The position numbers and the translations under genes were made by a program. The notes beneath the pieces were generated by a model. The model had not been told where the DNA came from. It saw only the letters and a list, made by a program, of their open reading frames with translations, and made no database searches. From assembly GCA_023230285.1 (NCBI GenBank), contig JALNXP010000127.1, positions 1 to 7,047 of the forward strand: a stretch of 7,047 nt of DNA, written 5' to 3'. Source of the DNA: Bacteroidales bacterium. GTDB lineage: Bacteria > Bacteroidota > Bacteroidia > Bacteroidales > BM520. Positions 1 through 6,449 of the stretch are shown here, in pieces. Numbering within the stretch: the first letter of the stretch is position 1; the number at the start of each line of letters is the position of its first letter.

Positions 1-2
1 TA

Positions 3-104
3 AAAAAATATCTTGCCAAATTCGTAAAAATGGGATTGCTGCAAGCCGTAGGCAACAATAAAGGACGGAAATACAAAATAATGGAAAATGAAGACAATGA
101 GTAA
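3..104 (+). CDS. C-terminal end of an unidentified protein, probably ending in a winged-helix domain (partial)
   Basis: Frame 3 is open from the window edge to a TAA at 102-104 and gives about 33 residues. The tail includes YLAKFVKMGLLQAVG followed by GRKYKI. This pattern, a helix ending in 'K.G.L' and then a basic strand of the form 'G+.+KY.I', is typical of the recognition helix and wing of winged-helix domains. Such domains end many bacterial ATP-binding (AlbA_2-type) proteins and Fic proteins. The body of the protein lies left of the window, so its function cannot be named. It sits 53 bases upstream of the dinD-like gene in the same direction, with no visible terminator, so it may belong to the same transcription unit. 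The family call is inference from a short tail. Confidence 0.5.
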   Translation, partial: KKYLAKFVKMGLLQAVGNNKGRKYKIMENEDNE

Positions 105-157
105 ACAAAAAAACGTATATCAGGATTGATAGCGTATGAACAATCAAATTAAAAGAA

Positions 158-994
158 ATGAAATCAGAAGAAATAAAGGAGTTATTTGTCCAATTTGAAG
201 CAGCAGCGGCAGAATTAGAAGGGATAGAGTGTTGGAGTGCCAGAGAATTGCAATTTTTATTGGGTTATAGTAAATGGGAAAACTTTGAAAAGGTCATCCA
301 AAAAGCAAAAGATGCCTGCAAAAATGCCGGCGAAGAGGTCCTTTATCATTTTCCTGACATCAGGAAAACGATACCAATGCCAAAAGGTGCTGAAAAAGAA
401 ATAGATGACATTCTGCTTACTCGCTATGCCTGTTATTTGATTGCTCAAAATGGAGATAGCAGAAAACCGGAAATAGCATTTGCTCAAAATTATTTTGCTG
501 TACAAACACGTAGAGCAGAATTGGTTGAACAACGTTTATTAGAATATGAACGTGTAAAAGCCCGTGAAAAACTTAGCCAAACAGAAAAGCAACTTTCCGG
601 AATACTATACGAAAGAGGTGTTGACAATCAAGGATTTGCTATTATTAGAAGCAAAGGCGATCAAGCATTGTTTCGATTAAACACGCAAATGCTGAAACGG
701 AAAATGGGAGTGCCGGACAGCAGACCTGTTGCCGATTTTTTGCCTATTATCAGTATCAAAGCTAAAGATTTAGCGGCAGAGATGACGGGTCTGAATGTAC
801 AGAACAAAGACCTAAAAGGACAAAATGCGATTGAAAAAGAACATATCGACAATAATACTGCTGTACGCGATATGCTTACGAAACGGGGTATTGTTCCTGA
901 AAATCTGCCACCTGCCGAAGATGTGAAGAAACTACAGCGAAAGTTGGATGGTGATGAAAAAAAGATTCTAAAAGAAACGAGAAAAAAGAAATAA
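158..994 (+). CDS. dinD: DinD-like protein (damage-inducible protein D family)
   Basis: This 278-residue protein is close in length to E. coli DinD (about 274). It keeps the family landmarks in order. A BRO-N-like N-terminal region contains WSARELQFLLGYSKWENF (about 26-43). TRYACYLIAQNGD lies at 88-100 and AQNYFAVQTRRAEL at 109-122. A charged helical middle follows, and the C-terminal block around 232-259 has NNTAVRDML and then PENLPPAEDVKKL, matching the family's 'P.(D/E)LP' ending. The tail is strongly basic. E. coli dinD belongs to the SOS regulon, and its protein has been reported to inhibit RecA-driven strand exchange; whether this homologue does so is unknown. The start is the first ATG after an in-frame TGA at 137-139. 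No strong ribosome site precedes it. It lies 61 bases upstream of hsdS with no hairpin terminator between them, so it may be co-transcribed with the restriction genes. I could not identify an SOS box. Confidence 0.85.
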   Translation: MKSEEIKELFVQFEAAAAELEGIECWSARELQFLLGYSKWENFEKVIQKAKDACKNAGEEVLYHFPDIRKTIPMPKGAEKEIDDILLTRYACYLIAQNGDSRKPEIAFAQNYFAVQTRRAELVEQRLLEYERVKAREKLSQTEKQLSGILYERGVDNQGFAIIRSKGDQALFRLNTQMLKRKMGVPDSRPVADFLPIISIKAKDLAAEMTGLNVQNKDLKGQNAIEKEHIDNNTAVRDMLTKRGIVPENLPPAEDVKKLQRKLDGDEKKILKETRKKK

Positions 995-1055
995 AACAGA
1001 ATCGGATTTGTGGAATATAAATAAAAAAAGTGGCAGCAACAAAATAATATAGACA

Positions 1056-2261
1056 GTGAATACTAACAACTTAACACCAAAATTGCGCTTTCCTGAATTT
1101 AAAGATTGTGGGGAATGGGAAGAAAAGAAATTGGAAGAAATTATTGGTATTGTTATTGCACCTAAAAAATTATCTCAATCTATGTTTAATAAAACGGGTA
1201 AATATCCAATAATTGACCAATCCCAAAATAAAATATGTGGGTGGACAGATGATGATAATTCCATTATTAATGAAAAATTTCCATTAATTATCTTTGGTGA
1301 TCATACTTGCATTTTAAAAATAGTTAATAGACCATTTGCACAAGGTTCAGATGGTATAAAAATATTGAAAGTAAAAAAGAATGAAAATATTAATCCAAAA
1401 TTTTTATTTCAATATTTACAATTTAACCATATTCCACAAATTGGGTATCAAAGGCACTTCTCTATTCTTAAAGAAATAGAAGTATATTTTCCAAATGAAA
1501 AAGGACAAATCGAGCAGCAAAAAATTGCCGACTGCCTCACTTCCATAGATGAAGTAATTGCAGCTCACACCCGGAAATTGGAGCTGCTCAAAGCACAAAA
1601 AAAAGGACTGATGCAAAAACTTTTCCCCGCCAAAGGGAAGAGCCTGCCCGAGTTGCGCTTTCCGGAATTTAAAGATTGTGGGGAGTGGGAAACGAAAAAA
1701 ATGGAAGAATTTTTTCTAATACGCAATGGTTATACTCCGTCAAAAACAAATAAGGATTATTGGACAGATGGCACAATACCTTGGTTTAGAATGGAAGATA
1801 TAAGAGAGAATGGAGGAATTCTATCAGATTCTATTCAACATATTACTGAAAAAGCAATAAAAGGAGGGAGACTGTTTCCTGCTTATTCAATAATTGTTGC
1901 AACGACGGCGACAATAGGTGTACACGCATTGCTGATTGTTGATTCGCTTGCGAATCAACGATTTACGTTTTTGACAAAACGTAAATCGTTTGATAAGAAA
2001 ATAAATATGATTTACTTCTATTATTATATGTTTCTTGTCGACGAATGGTGCAAAAAGAACTGTAATACGGGGGGACTTGCTGCTGTTGATATGATAGGAT
2101 TTAAAAAGCAATTAATTCCTATGCCTTTATTCTCCGAGCAGCAAAAAATAGCCGACTGCCTAACTTCATTAGATGATTTAATAACCGCCACAGGCGAAAA
2201 ACTTGAAGCATTGCAAATCCACAAAAAAGGTTTGATGCAGCAGTTGTTTCCCAAAATGTAA
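1056..2261 (+). CDS. hsdS: Type I restriction-modification specificity subunit HsdS
   Basis: This 401-residue protein is the DNA-recognition subunit of a type I system. It binds HsdM to form the methyltransferase, and HsdM plus HsdR for restriction. It has the usual two-fold plan: target recognition domain 1 (about 29-150), a conserved helix (EQQKIADCLTSIDE from 153, ending KKGLMQKLFP), recognition domain 2 (about 219-358), and a second conserved helix (EQQKIADCLTSLDD from 361, ending KKGLMQQLFPKM). Each half opens with nearly the same segment: LRFPEFKDCGEWEEKK at 10-25 and LRFPEFKDCGEWETKK at 200-215. The two recognition domains differ, so a bipartite asymmetric target is expected; its sequence cannot be read from here. 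Domain 2 has the typical 'NGYTPS...IPWFRMEDI' start. The start codon is GTG, chosen because it gives the usual short lead before LRFPEF; no clear ribosome site precedes it. The gene ends 6 bases before fic. Two inverted repeats lie inside domain 2. Confidence 0.96.
   Translation: MNTNNLTPKLRFPEFKDCGEWEEKKLEEIIGIVIAPKKLSQSMFNKTGKYPIIDQSQNKICGWTDDDNSIINEKFPLIIFGDHTCILKIVNRPFAQGSDGIKILKVKKNENINPKFLFQYLQFNHIPQIGYQRHFSILKEIEVYFPNEKGQIEQQKIADCLTSIDEVIAAHTRKLELLKAQKKGLMQKLFPAKGKSLPELRFPEFKDCGEWETKKMEEFFLIRNGYTPSKTNKDYWTDGTIPWFRMEDIRENGGILSDSIQHITEKAIKGGRLFPAYSIIVATTATIGVHALLIVDSLANQRFTFLTKRKSFDKKINMIYFYYYMFLVDEWCKKNCNTGGLAAVDMIGFKKQLIPMPLFSEQQKIADCLTSLDDLITATGEKLEALQIHKKGLMQQLFPKM
1083..1139 (+). 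repeat. hsdS internal direct repeat A, copy 1
   Basis: This 57-base stretch, encoding LRFPEFKDCGEWEEKKLEE, recurs at 1653-1709. By hand alignment 50 of 57 positions match, including 37 of the first 39. It precedes recognition domain 1. DNA-level conservation this high between the halves of hsdS gives homology for exchange of recognition domains. Confidence 0.9.
1511..1552 (+). repeat. hsdS internal direct repeat B, copy 1
   Basis: This 42-base stretch opens the central conserved helix (EQQKIADCLTS). It recurs at 2135-2176 with 38 of 42 positions identical by hand alignment. Together with repeat A it brackets recognition domain 1. Confidence 0.88.
1653..1709 (+). repeat. hsdS internal direct repeat A, copy 2
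   Basis: This is the second copy of the 57-base repeat at 1083-1139, placed before recognition domain 2. It lies 570 bases downstream of copy 1 and in the same reading frame. It encodes LRFPEFKDCGEWETKKMEE. Differences cluster in the last third. Confidence 0.9.
1938..1959. repeat. Perfect inverted repeat with 10-base arms inside hsdS recognition domain 2
   Basis: The left arm GTTGATTCGC (1938-1947) and right arm GCGAATCAAC (1950-1959) are exact reverse complements around a two-base TT centre. No T-tract follows on either strand, so it does not look like an intrinsic terminator. It adjoins a second, longer inverted repeat and shares bases 1957-1959 with it. Confidence 0.85.
1957..1990. repeat. 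Perfect inverted repeat with 15-base arms inside hsdS recognition domain 2
   Basis: The left arm AACGATTTACGTTTT (1957-1971) and right arm AAAACGTAAATCGTT (1976-1990) are exact reverse complements around a TGAC centre. The arms stop matching beyond these limits. The sequence is coding (about residues 301-312, with RFTF on one arm and KRKSF on the other). No T-tract follows, so termination is unlikely. Confidence 0.9.
2135..2176 (+). repeat. hsdS internal direct repeat B, copy 2
   Basis: This is the second copy of the 42-base repeat at 1511-1552. It opens the C-terminal conserved helix, 624 bases downstream of copy 1 and in the same frame. With repeat A copy 2 it brackets recognition domain 2. 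Confidence 0.88.
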
Positions 2262-2267
2262 CAACAG

Positions 2268-3407
2268 ATGGAAAAAGAAGAAAAATATACCTTGTCCGAA
2301 TTTGACGAATATATTCGTCAGGGTGAACCGGAAAGCAGCCAAAAAGCCCGGAATTGGCAGACGGCTATCGGCTTGCAGGCTGTTGACGGACTAAAACCAT
2401 CGAAATATTTGATAGAAACGGCTCGCCTACATATTGAGGGTGAAATAGATATTGACACGGCAAAGGAATTGTTGCACAGTTATTATGAAAGTAAAACAAG
2501 GCGAACAGCCCAAGATAACGAAACCGAAGAAGCCGACAAAGTGTCTGCCAACATTACCCAACTTCTCGGCACCAGCACGCTGTCGTTTAATACCAACGGC
2601 TATATTTCCGTACACCGCCATATCTTTGACGGAGTTTTCAAATTTGCAGGACAAATTCGCGATTATAACATTACAAAAAAAGAATGGGTTTTATGTGGCG
2701 ACACCGTCAGTTACCTGAATCACACAGACCTACGTTCCGCACTCGACTATGATATTGAACAAGAAAAATTGTTCGATTATTCCGGTTTGCAAATGCCTGA
2801 AGTTGTACAACATATTGCCCGTTTTGTGTCAGGATTATGGCAAATTCACCCTTTTGGCGAAGGCAATACCCGCACAACGGCTGTTTTTACCATTCAATAT
2901 TTACGCTCTATCGGTTTTAATATCAACAACGATTTATTTGAACAACATTCGTGGTATTTTCGCAACGCATTGGTAAGAGCCAACTATAAAAATGCCAAAA
3001 AAGGCATTATGTACAATTTTTCGTTTATTGAATTGTTTTTGCGAAATTTACTTATGAACGAAAATAATGAGCTAAAAAACAGATATATGCTTATTAATAC
3101 AAAGCAAGTTCAGGATGAGCACAGGACAAGTACAGAACAAGTTCGGGATAAGTTATCTGCTGAAAGTATTGAAATTTTGCGATTAATCAATGTTCTTGGA
3201 ACGGAAAGATTGTCGGTAAAGCAAATGATGGAAGCACTGTCGTTGAAGGGAAGAGATAATTTTCTTAAACTTTATCTCTCTCCTGCAATAAAAGACGGAT
3301 GTGTAAACTCCGTTTATCCTGATCGTCCCAACCATCCACGGCAGCAATATTTTCTTACCGTAAAAGGAGTTGCCATTTATAACGAAAACAGAAATACCAA
3401 TATATGA
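2268..3407 (+). CDS. Fic-domain protein (probable AMP transferase) with N-terminal VbhA-like region and C-terminal winged helix
   Basis: This 379-residue protein has three parts. Residues about 25-70 resemble the VbhA antitoxin fold: RN near 28-29, then VDGLKPS at 39-45, then HIEGEI at 55-60. The Fic core (about 108-215) has a GYISVHRHIF helix, the flap FAGQIRDYNITKKEW, and the catalytic loop HPFGEGNTR with His194, Glu198, Asn200 and Arg202. This fits the family pattern HxFx(D/E)GNxxR, with Thr in place of the common Gly. The C-terminal ~80 residues look like a winged helix (SIEILRLINVLG, then YPDRPNHPRQQYFLTVKG). Fic enzymes usually transfer AMP from ATP to Ser, Thr or Tyr of a target protein; the target here is unknown. 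The VbhA inhibitory motif is (S/T)xxxE(G/N); the aligned place reads Leu36-Gln-Ala-Val-Asp40-Gly41, so Asp stands for the inhibitory Glu. The gene starts 6 bases after hsdS and overlaps hsdM by 4 bases. All catalytic residues are present, so activity is expected, but the physiological role is inference. Confidence 0.92.
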   Translation: MEKEEKYTLSEFDEYIRQGEPESSQKARNWQTAIGLQAVDGLKPSKYLIETARLHIEGEIDIDTAKELLHSYYESKTRRTAQDNETEEADKVSANITQLLGTSTLSFNTNGYISVHRHIFDGVFKFAGQIRDYNITKKEWVLCGDTVSYLNHTDLRSALDYDIEQEKLFDYSGLQMPEVVQHIARFVSGLWQIHPFGEGNTRTTAVFTIQYLRSIGFNINNDLFEQHSWYFRNALVRANYKNAKKGIMYNFSFIELFLRNLLMNENNELKNRYMLINTKQVQDEHRTSTEQVRDKLSAESIEILRLINVLGTERLSVKQMMEALSLKGRDNFLKLYLSPAIKDGCVNSVYPDRPNHPRQQYFLTVKGVAIYNENRNTNI

Positions 3408-5020
3408 CAGCAATAGAACAACAATTGGGTAAAACCCTTTGGAATATAGCCGACAGCCTGCGCGGGGCAATGATGGCAGACGATTTTCGCGATTATATGC
3501 TTTCGTTCCTGTTTCTTCGCTATCTGTCGGACAACTACGAATCGGCAGTAAAAAAGGAATTAGGCAGCGATTATCCCGAAACGCCAAAAGATGCAATGTT
3601 GGAACTCAAAGTAAACACGCCGTTGAAAATATGGTATAACGAAAATTCTGACGATGTGGAAGCCTTTGAAAAACAGATGCGCCGCAAAGTTCATTATGTT
3701 ATTGAGCCAAAGTATTTGTGGAGCAACATAGTAGAATTGGCACGCACCCAGAATGATGAATTGCTGCACACCTTGGAAAAAGGTTTCAAATATATTGAGG
3801 AAGAGTCGTTTGAAAGTTCTTTCAAAGGTTTGTTTTCCGAAATTAATCTCAATTCCGAAAAACTTGGCAAAACATACAATGAACGTAATGATTTGCTTTG
3901 TAAGGTGGTTACAAAAATAGCCGAAGGCATTGCCAAATTTTCCACTGATGCCGACACGTTGGGCGATGCCTACGAATATCTGATTGGACAGTTTGCTGCC
4001 GGTTCGGGGCAAAAAGCCGGTGAATTTTACACGCCGCAAAAAATTTCAACAATTCTTTCTAAAATCGTTTCGTTAGACAGCCAGGAACCTAAGACTGGCA
4101 AGAAGAAAAGAATAGACAAAGTACTCGACTTTGCTTGCGGTTCGGGTTCGCTGCTGCTCAATGTCCGAAAGGAAATGGGACCTCACGGAATAGGCAAAAT
4201 ATACGGTCAGGAGAAAAACATTACCACCTACAACCTTGCCCGTATGAATATGCTGCTGCACGGCTTGAAAGATACCGAGTTTGAAATTCACCACGGTGAT
4301 TCGCTGAAAAACGACTGGAGTATTTTAAACGAAATGAATCCCGCAAAAAAAATAGAATTTGAGGCAATTGTTGCAAATCCGCCGTTCAGCTACCGTTGGG
4401 AGCCTACGGAAGAATTGGAAAAAGATTTTCGTTTCTGCAATTACGGACTTGCGCCGAAATCAGCTGCCGATTTTGCTTTTCTGTTGCACGGATTCCACTT
4501 TTTAAGCGACAACGGAACAATGGCTATTATTCTGCCTCACGGCGTTTTGTTCAGAGGCGGAAAAGAGTTGCAAATCCGTACAAAACTATTGAAAGACGGA
4601 AATATCGATACCGTGATAGGCTTGCCCTCAAATTTGTTCTATTCTACCGGCATTCCTGTCTGCATTCTTGTTTTAAAAAAATGCAAGAAAGAAGATGACG
4701 TTCTTTTTATCAACGCAAGCGAATATTTTGAGAGAGGCAAAAGGCAAAACAGCCTGACGGACGACCATATCAATAAAATTGTTGAAACCTATCAATTCAG
4801 AAACGAAGAAGCGAGATATTCACGTCGTGTGCCGATGAATGAAATTGAAAATAATGATTTTAATCTCAATATTTCGCGTTATGTCAGTACAGCAAAAGAG
4901 GAAGAACAGATAGATTTGCAAGCTGTGCACAGTCAGTTGTCAAACATTGAGAAAAGAATCGTTGAAGCAACCGATAAACATAATGAATTTCTGAAGGAAT
5001 TAGGTCTTGAAAGGATATAA
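3404..5020 (+). CDS. hsdM: Type I restriction-modification methyltransferase subunit HsdM
   Basis: This 538-residue protein is an adenine-N6 DNA methyltransferase using S-adenosylmethionine. It acts as a complex with HsdS. The helical HsdM N-terminal domain (about 5-135) begins with LWNIADSLRG and SFLFLRYLSDN. Next come GEFYTPQ (206-212), the SAM-binding motif I VLDFACGSGS (240-249), and the catalytic motif IV NPPF (Asn325-Phe328). LPHGVLFRGG and the SNLFYSTGIPVCILVLKK strand follow. The C-terminal ~40 residues (HSQLSNIEKRIVEATDKHNE) form a likely coiled coil that contacts HsdS. Length is normal, and all expected motifs are intact. The ATG overlaps the fic stop as ATGA, which favours translational coupling. 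The order hsdS-fic-hsdM differs from the commoner hsdM-hsdS order. No terminator hairpin is seen downstream, and hsdR does not follow. Confidence 0.97.
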   Translation: MTAIEQQLGKTLWNIADSLRGAMMADDFRDYMLSFLFLRYLSDNYESAVKKELGSDYPETPKDAMLELKVNTPLKIWYNENSDDVEAFEKQMRRKVHYVIEPKYLWSNIVELARTQNDELLHTLEKGFKYIEEESFESSFKGLFSEINLNSEKLGKTYNERNDLLCKVVTKIAEGIAKFSTDADTLGDAYEYLIGQFAAGSGQKAGEFYTPQKISTILSKIVSLDSQEPKTGKKKRIDKVLDFACGSGSLLLNVRKEMGPHGIGKIYGQEKNITTYNLARMNMLLHGLKDTEFEIHHGDSLKNDWSILNEMNPAKKIEFEAIVANPPFSYRWEPTEELEKDFRFCNYGLAPKSAADFAFLLHGFHFLSDNGTMAIILPHGVLFRGGKELQIRTKLLKDGNIDTVIGLPSNLFYSTGIPVCILVLKKCKKEDDVLFINASEYFERGKRQNSLTDDHINKIVETYQFRNEEARYSRRVPMNEIENNDFNLNISRYVSTAKEEEQIDLQAVHSQLSNIEKRIVEATDKHNEFLKELGLERI

Positions 5021-5068
5021 ATTCAAAAACTTTTCTTGTCTCACCCATTCCAACCCCTGTAACCCGAT

Positions 5069-5320
5069 ATGAGCAGTATCAATAATTTTGAAACCGGTTC
5101 CATTTCGAAGGTCGTTCTGAAAAACGCCATTCCTGCCATCATCAGTATGTTGGTCGTATTGATTTACAATATGGCAGACACTTTCTTTGTGGGGCAGACG
5201 GGCGATGAGCTGCAGGTGGCTGCCGTATCGCTGGCTACACCTGTGTTCCTGCTCTTTATTATTGAACATATACGCAACAAAATAAATTTCAATAAAAATG
5301 ATTTTACTGTGATTTTTTGA
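5069..5320 (+). pseudogene. Truncated N-terminus of a MATE-family efflux transporter
   Basis: Residues 1-63 read as a normal MATE start: NFETGSISKVVLKNAIPAII, then YNMADTFFVGQTGD and AAVSLATPVFLLF. This matches the first transmembrane segment and loop of Na+- or H+-coupled drug exporters. Full-length family members run to about 440-460 residues. Here the match stops near base 5257, and the last ~20 codons (IIEHIRNKINFNKNDF and onward) are AT-rich and unlike a transporter. No remaining part of the transporter is found in the window. By hand count GC falls from about 47% before the break to about 21% in the next 100 bases. The fragment cannot make a working exporter. It begins 48 bases after hsdM and has higher GC than its neighbours, which suggests it is a remnant of an older resident gene cut by insertion, deletion or recombination. 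Confidence 0.82.
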
Positions 5321-5361
5321 CGTATTTTGCAATAAATATAAATGAATAGACTCAGCATTAA
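5258..5361 (+). promoter_or_regulatory. Very AT-rich leader, probable promoter region of the sigma-factor operon
   Basis: This 104-base stretch (about 21% GC by hand count) lies between the MATE break and the sigma-factor start. It must carry the sigma operon's own promoter if that operon is not read through from hsdM. A TTGACG at 5317-5322 and a TATTTTG at 5323-5329 (one base short of the Bacteroides TAnnTTTG -7 element) are present, but neither has a well-spaced partner. The exact promoter is not resolved. No clear ribosome site precedes the ATG at 5362. Confidence 0.3.
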
Positions 5362-5862
5362 ATGGTACATATTGATAATAAAGATTTTGAAATCATGATT
5401 GCGCAAAACAAATTGCAAATACTTAAAATATGTCGTTTTTATAGCTATGGAGATATGGAGGCGGCTAACGACCTCTTTCAAGATATCGTGCTGAATTTGT
5501 GGGAAAGCTATCCTCGTTATGTCAAGAGACCAAATTGCAAACAATCGACTTGGTTGTATAGAGTGGCACTCAATACGGCATTGATGCAGAAAAGAAAAAA
5601 CAGTCGGCTCTCTTTCGAGGCACTACACAAAGAGAACATACAAAGTGAACAATATAATGATGATAACGAAATAATACGGCGACTTTATGAATTAATTGAC
5701 CAATTAAATGAAGGAGACAAAACACTTATCTATCTGTTTTTAGATGAAAAATCTCATCAGGATATTGCAGACATTATGGGTATCTCGGTGAGTAATGTGG
5801 GAACAAGAATACAACGTATTAAATTGAAATTAAAACAATTAAATATCAAATCGGAAATATAA
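5362..5862 (+). CDS. ECF-type RNA polymerase sigma factor (sigma-70 family)
   Basis: This 166-residue protein has the size and two-domain plan of an extracytoplasmic-function sigma factor. Region 2 (about 6-78) contains DLFQDIVLNLWE (37-48) and STWLYRVALNTAL (62-74), the segments that bind core polymerase and open the -10 element. An acidic linker follows (about 88-104). Region 4 (about 113-158) carries a helix-turn-helix, SHQDIADIMGISVSNVGTRI, that reads the -35 element. Regions 1.1 and 3 are absent, as expected for the class. The next gene overlaps its stop codon by one base (TAATG), so the two are very likely translated together. The downstream partner is a membrane protein, suggesting that the sigma factor is held or released according to an envelope signal. 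The regulon and signal are unknown. Confidence 0.92.
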   Translation: MVHIDNKDFEIMIAQNKLQILKICRFYSYGDMEAANDLFQDIVLNLWESYPRYVKRPNCKQSTWLYRVALNTALMQKRKNSRLSFEALHKENIQSEQYNDDNEIIRRLYELIDQLNEGDKTLIYLFLDEKSHQDIADIMGISVSNVGTRIQRIKLKLKQLNIKSEI

Positions 5863-6449
5863 TGGAAGTGGAAGAATTAAAATCGATATATCAAAAAAGC
5901 AACAAAGAGTTGGATAATAAGAACATAGAGTTCAATAGCGGAATCATTCATTCAAAGTGTTGGTTTTTAAAACATAGAAATGCAATTGAAGGTACAATAT
6001 GTATCATCACATCCATCATTATTTTGATATTTGTGTTTGGAAAGATACAAAAATCGGATATTATCTCATTGAACACCCTAATAGTATGTATTGCCGGCGG
6101 CATCATAGCACTTTATACTTTCACAAAAGGAGTTTTTACAATTTTATTCCATTTCAAAGAAAAGCAATGGGAGTATTCTGTTAATTATATGATACACACT
6201 CGTTTAATTAATCAATTGTATTTTGTTTACGAGCGTATGTTTTGGCTTTGGATTCTGTTGCCTTTGGTTTTGATTGCGTTACCTTTTATTGCAGTGAATT
6301 GGATTATAATGCCGGAAGGAACTGCCATAACCTATTGTATGACAGCCGGTATTATCTATCTCACTACACTGATAGTGCTCAGTAAATGGTTATGGAAAAA
6401 ACGAAAAGCCATTATTTCCAGAATAAAAGATATTGAAAATGAAAAATAA
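5862..6449 (+). CDS. Four-helix membrane protein coupled to the sigma factor (candidate anti-sigma or regulator)
   Basis: This 195-residue protein has a short charged cytoplasmic lead (1-40, starting EVEELKSIYQKSNKEL) followed by four likely transmembrane helices at about 42-60, 71-94, 126-149 and 154-177, and a basic tail. It has no signal peptide and no zinc-binding anti-sigma HxxxCxxC motif. The lead 'EELK..YQK.N..L' resembles small proteins often encoded right after ECF sigma factors in Bacteroides-like bacteria, as far as I recall. Position and the one-base overlap with the sigma gene make a regulatory link likely. A direct anti-sigma role is inference: the lead would be the part able to hold the sigma factor. 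Nothing in the sequence names an enzyme or transporter. Confidence 0.75.
   Translation: MEVEELKSIYQKSNKELDNKNIEFNSGIIHSKCWFLKHRNAIEGTICIITSIIILIFVFGKIQKSDIISLNTLIVCIAGGIIALYTFTKGVFTILFHFKEKQWEYSVNYMIHTRLINQLYFVYERMFWLWILLPLVLIALPFIAVNWIIMPEGTAITYCMTAGIIYLTTLIVLSKWLWKKRKAIISRIKDIENEK

Noticed and set aside
1957..1990. The 15-base hairpin as an intrinsic transcription terminator
   Set aside because: It is inside the hsdS coding sequence, the stem is AT-rich, and no T-run follows on either strand.
3183..4039. Long minus-strand reading frames opposite fic and hsdM
   Set aside because: They lie antisense to well-supported genes with complete motifs, and their translations are Phe- and Cys-rich with no domain pattern, as expected of shadows.
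5317..5343. TTGACG as the -35 box of a sigma-70 promoter for the sigma-factor gene
   Set aside because: No good -10 box lies at 16-18 bases, and Bacteroidota main promoters use a different consensus (TTTG / TAnnTTTG). It is kept only as part of a general leader entry.
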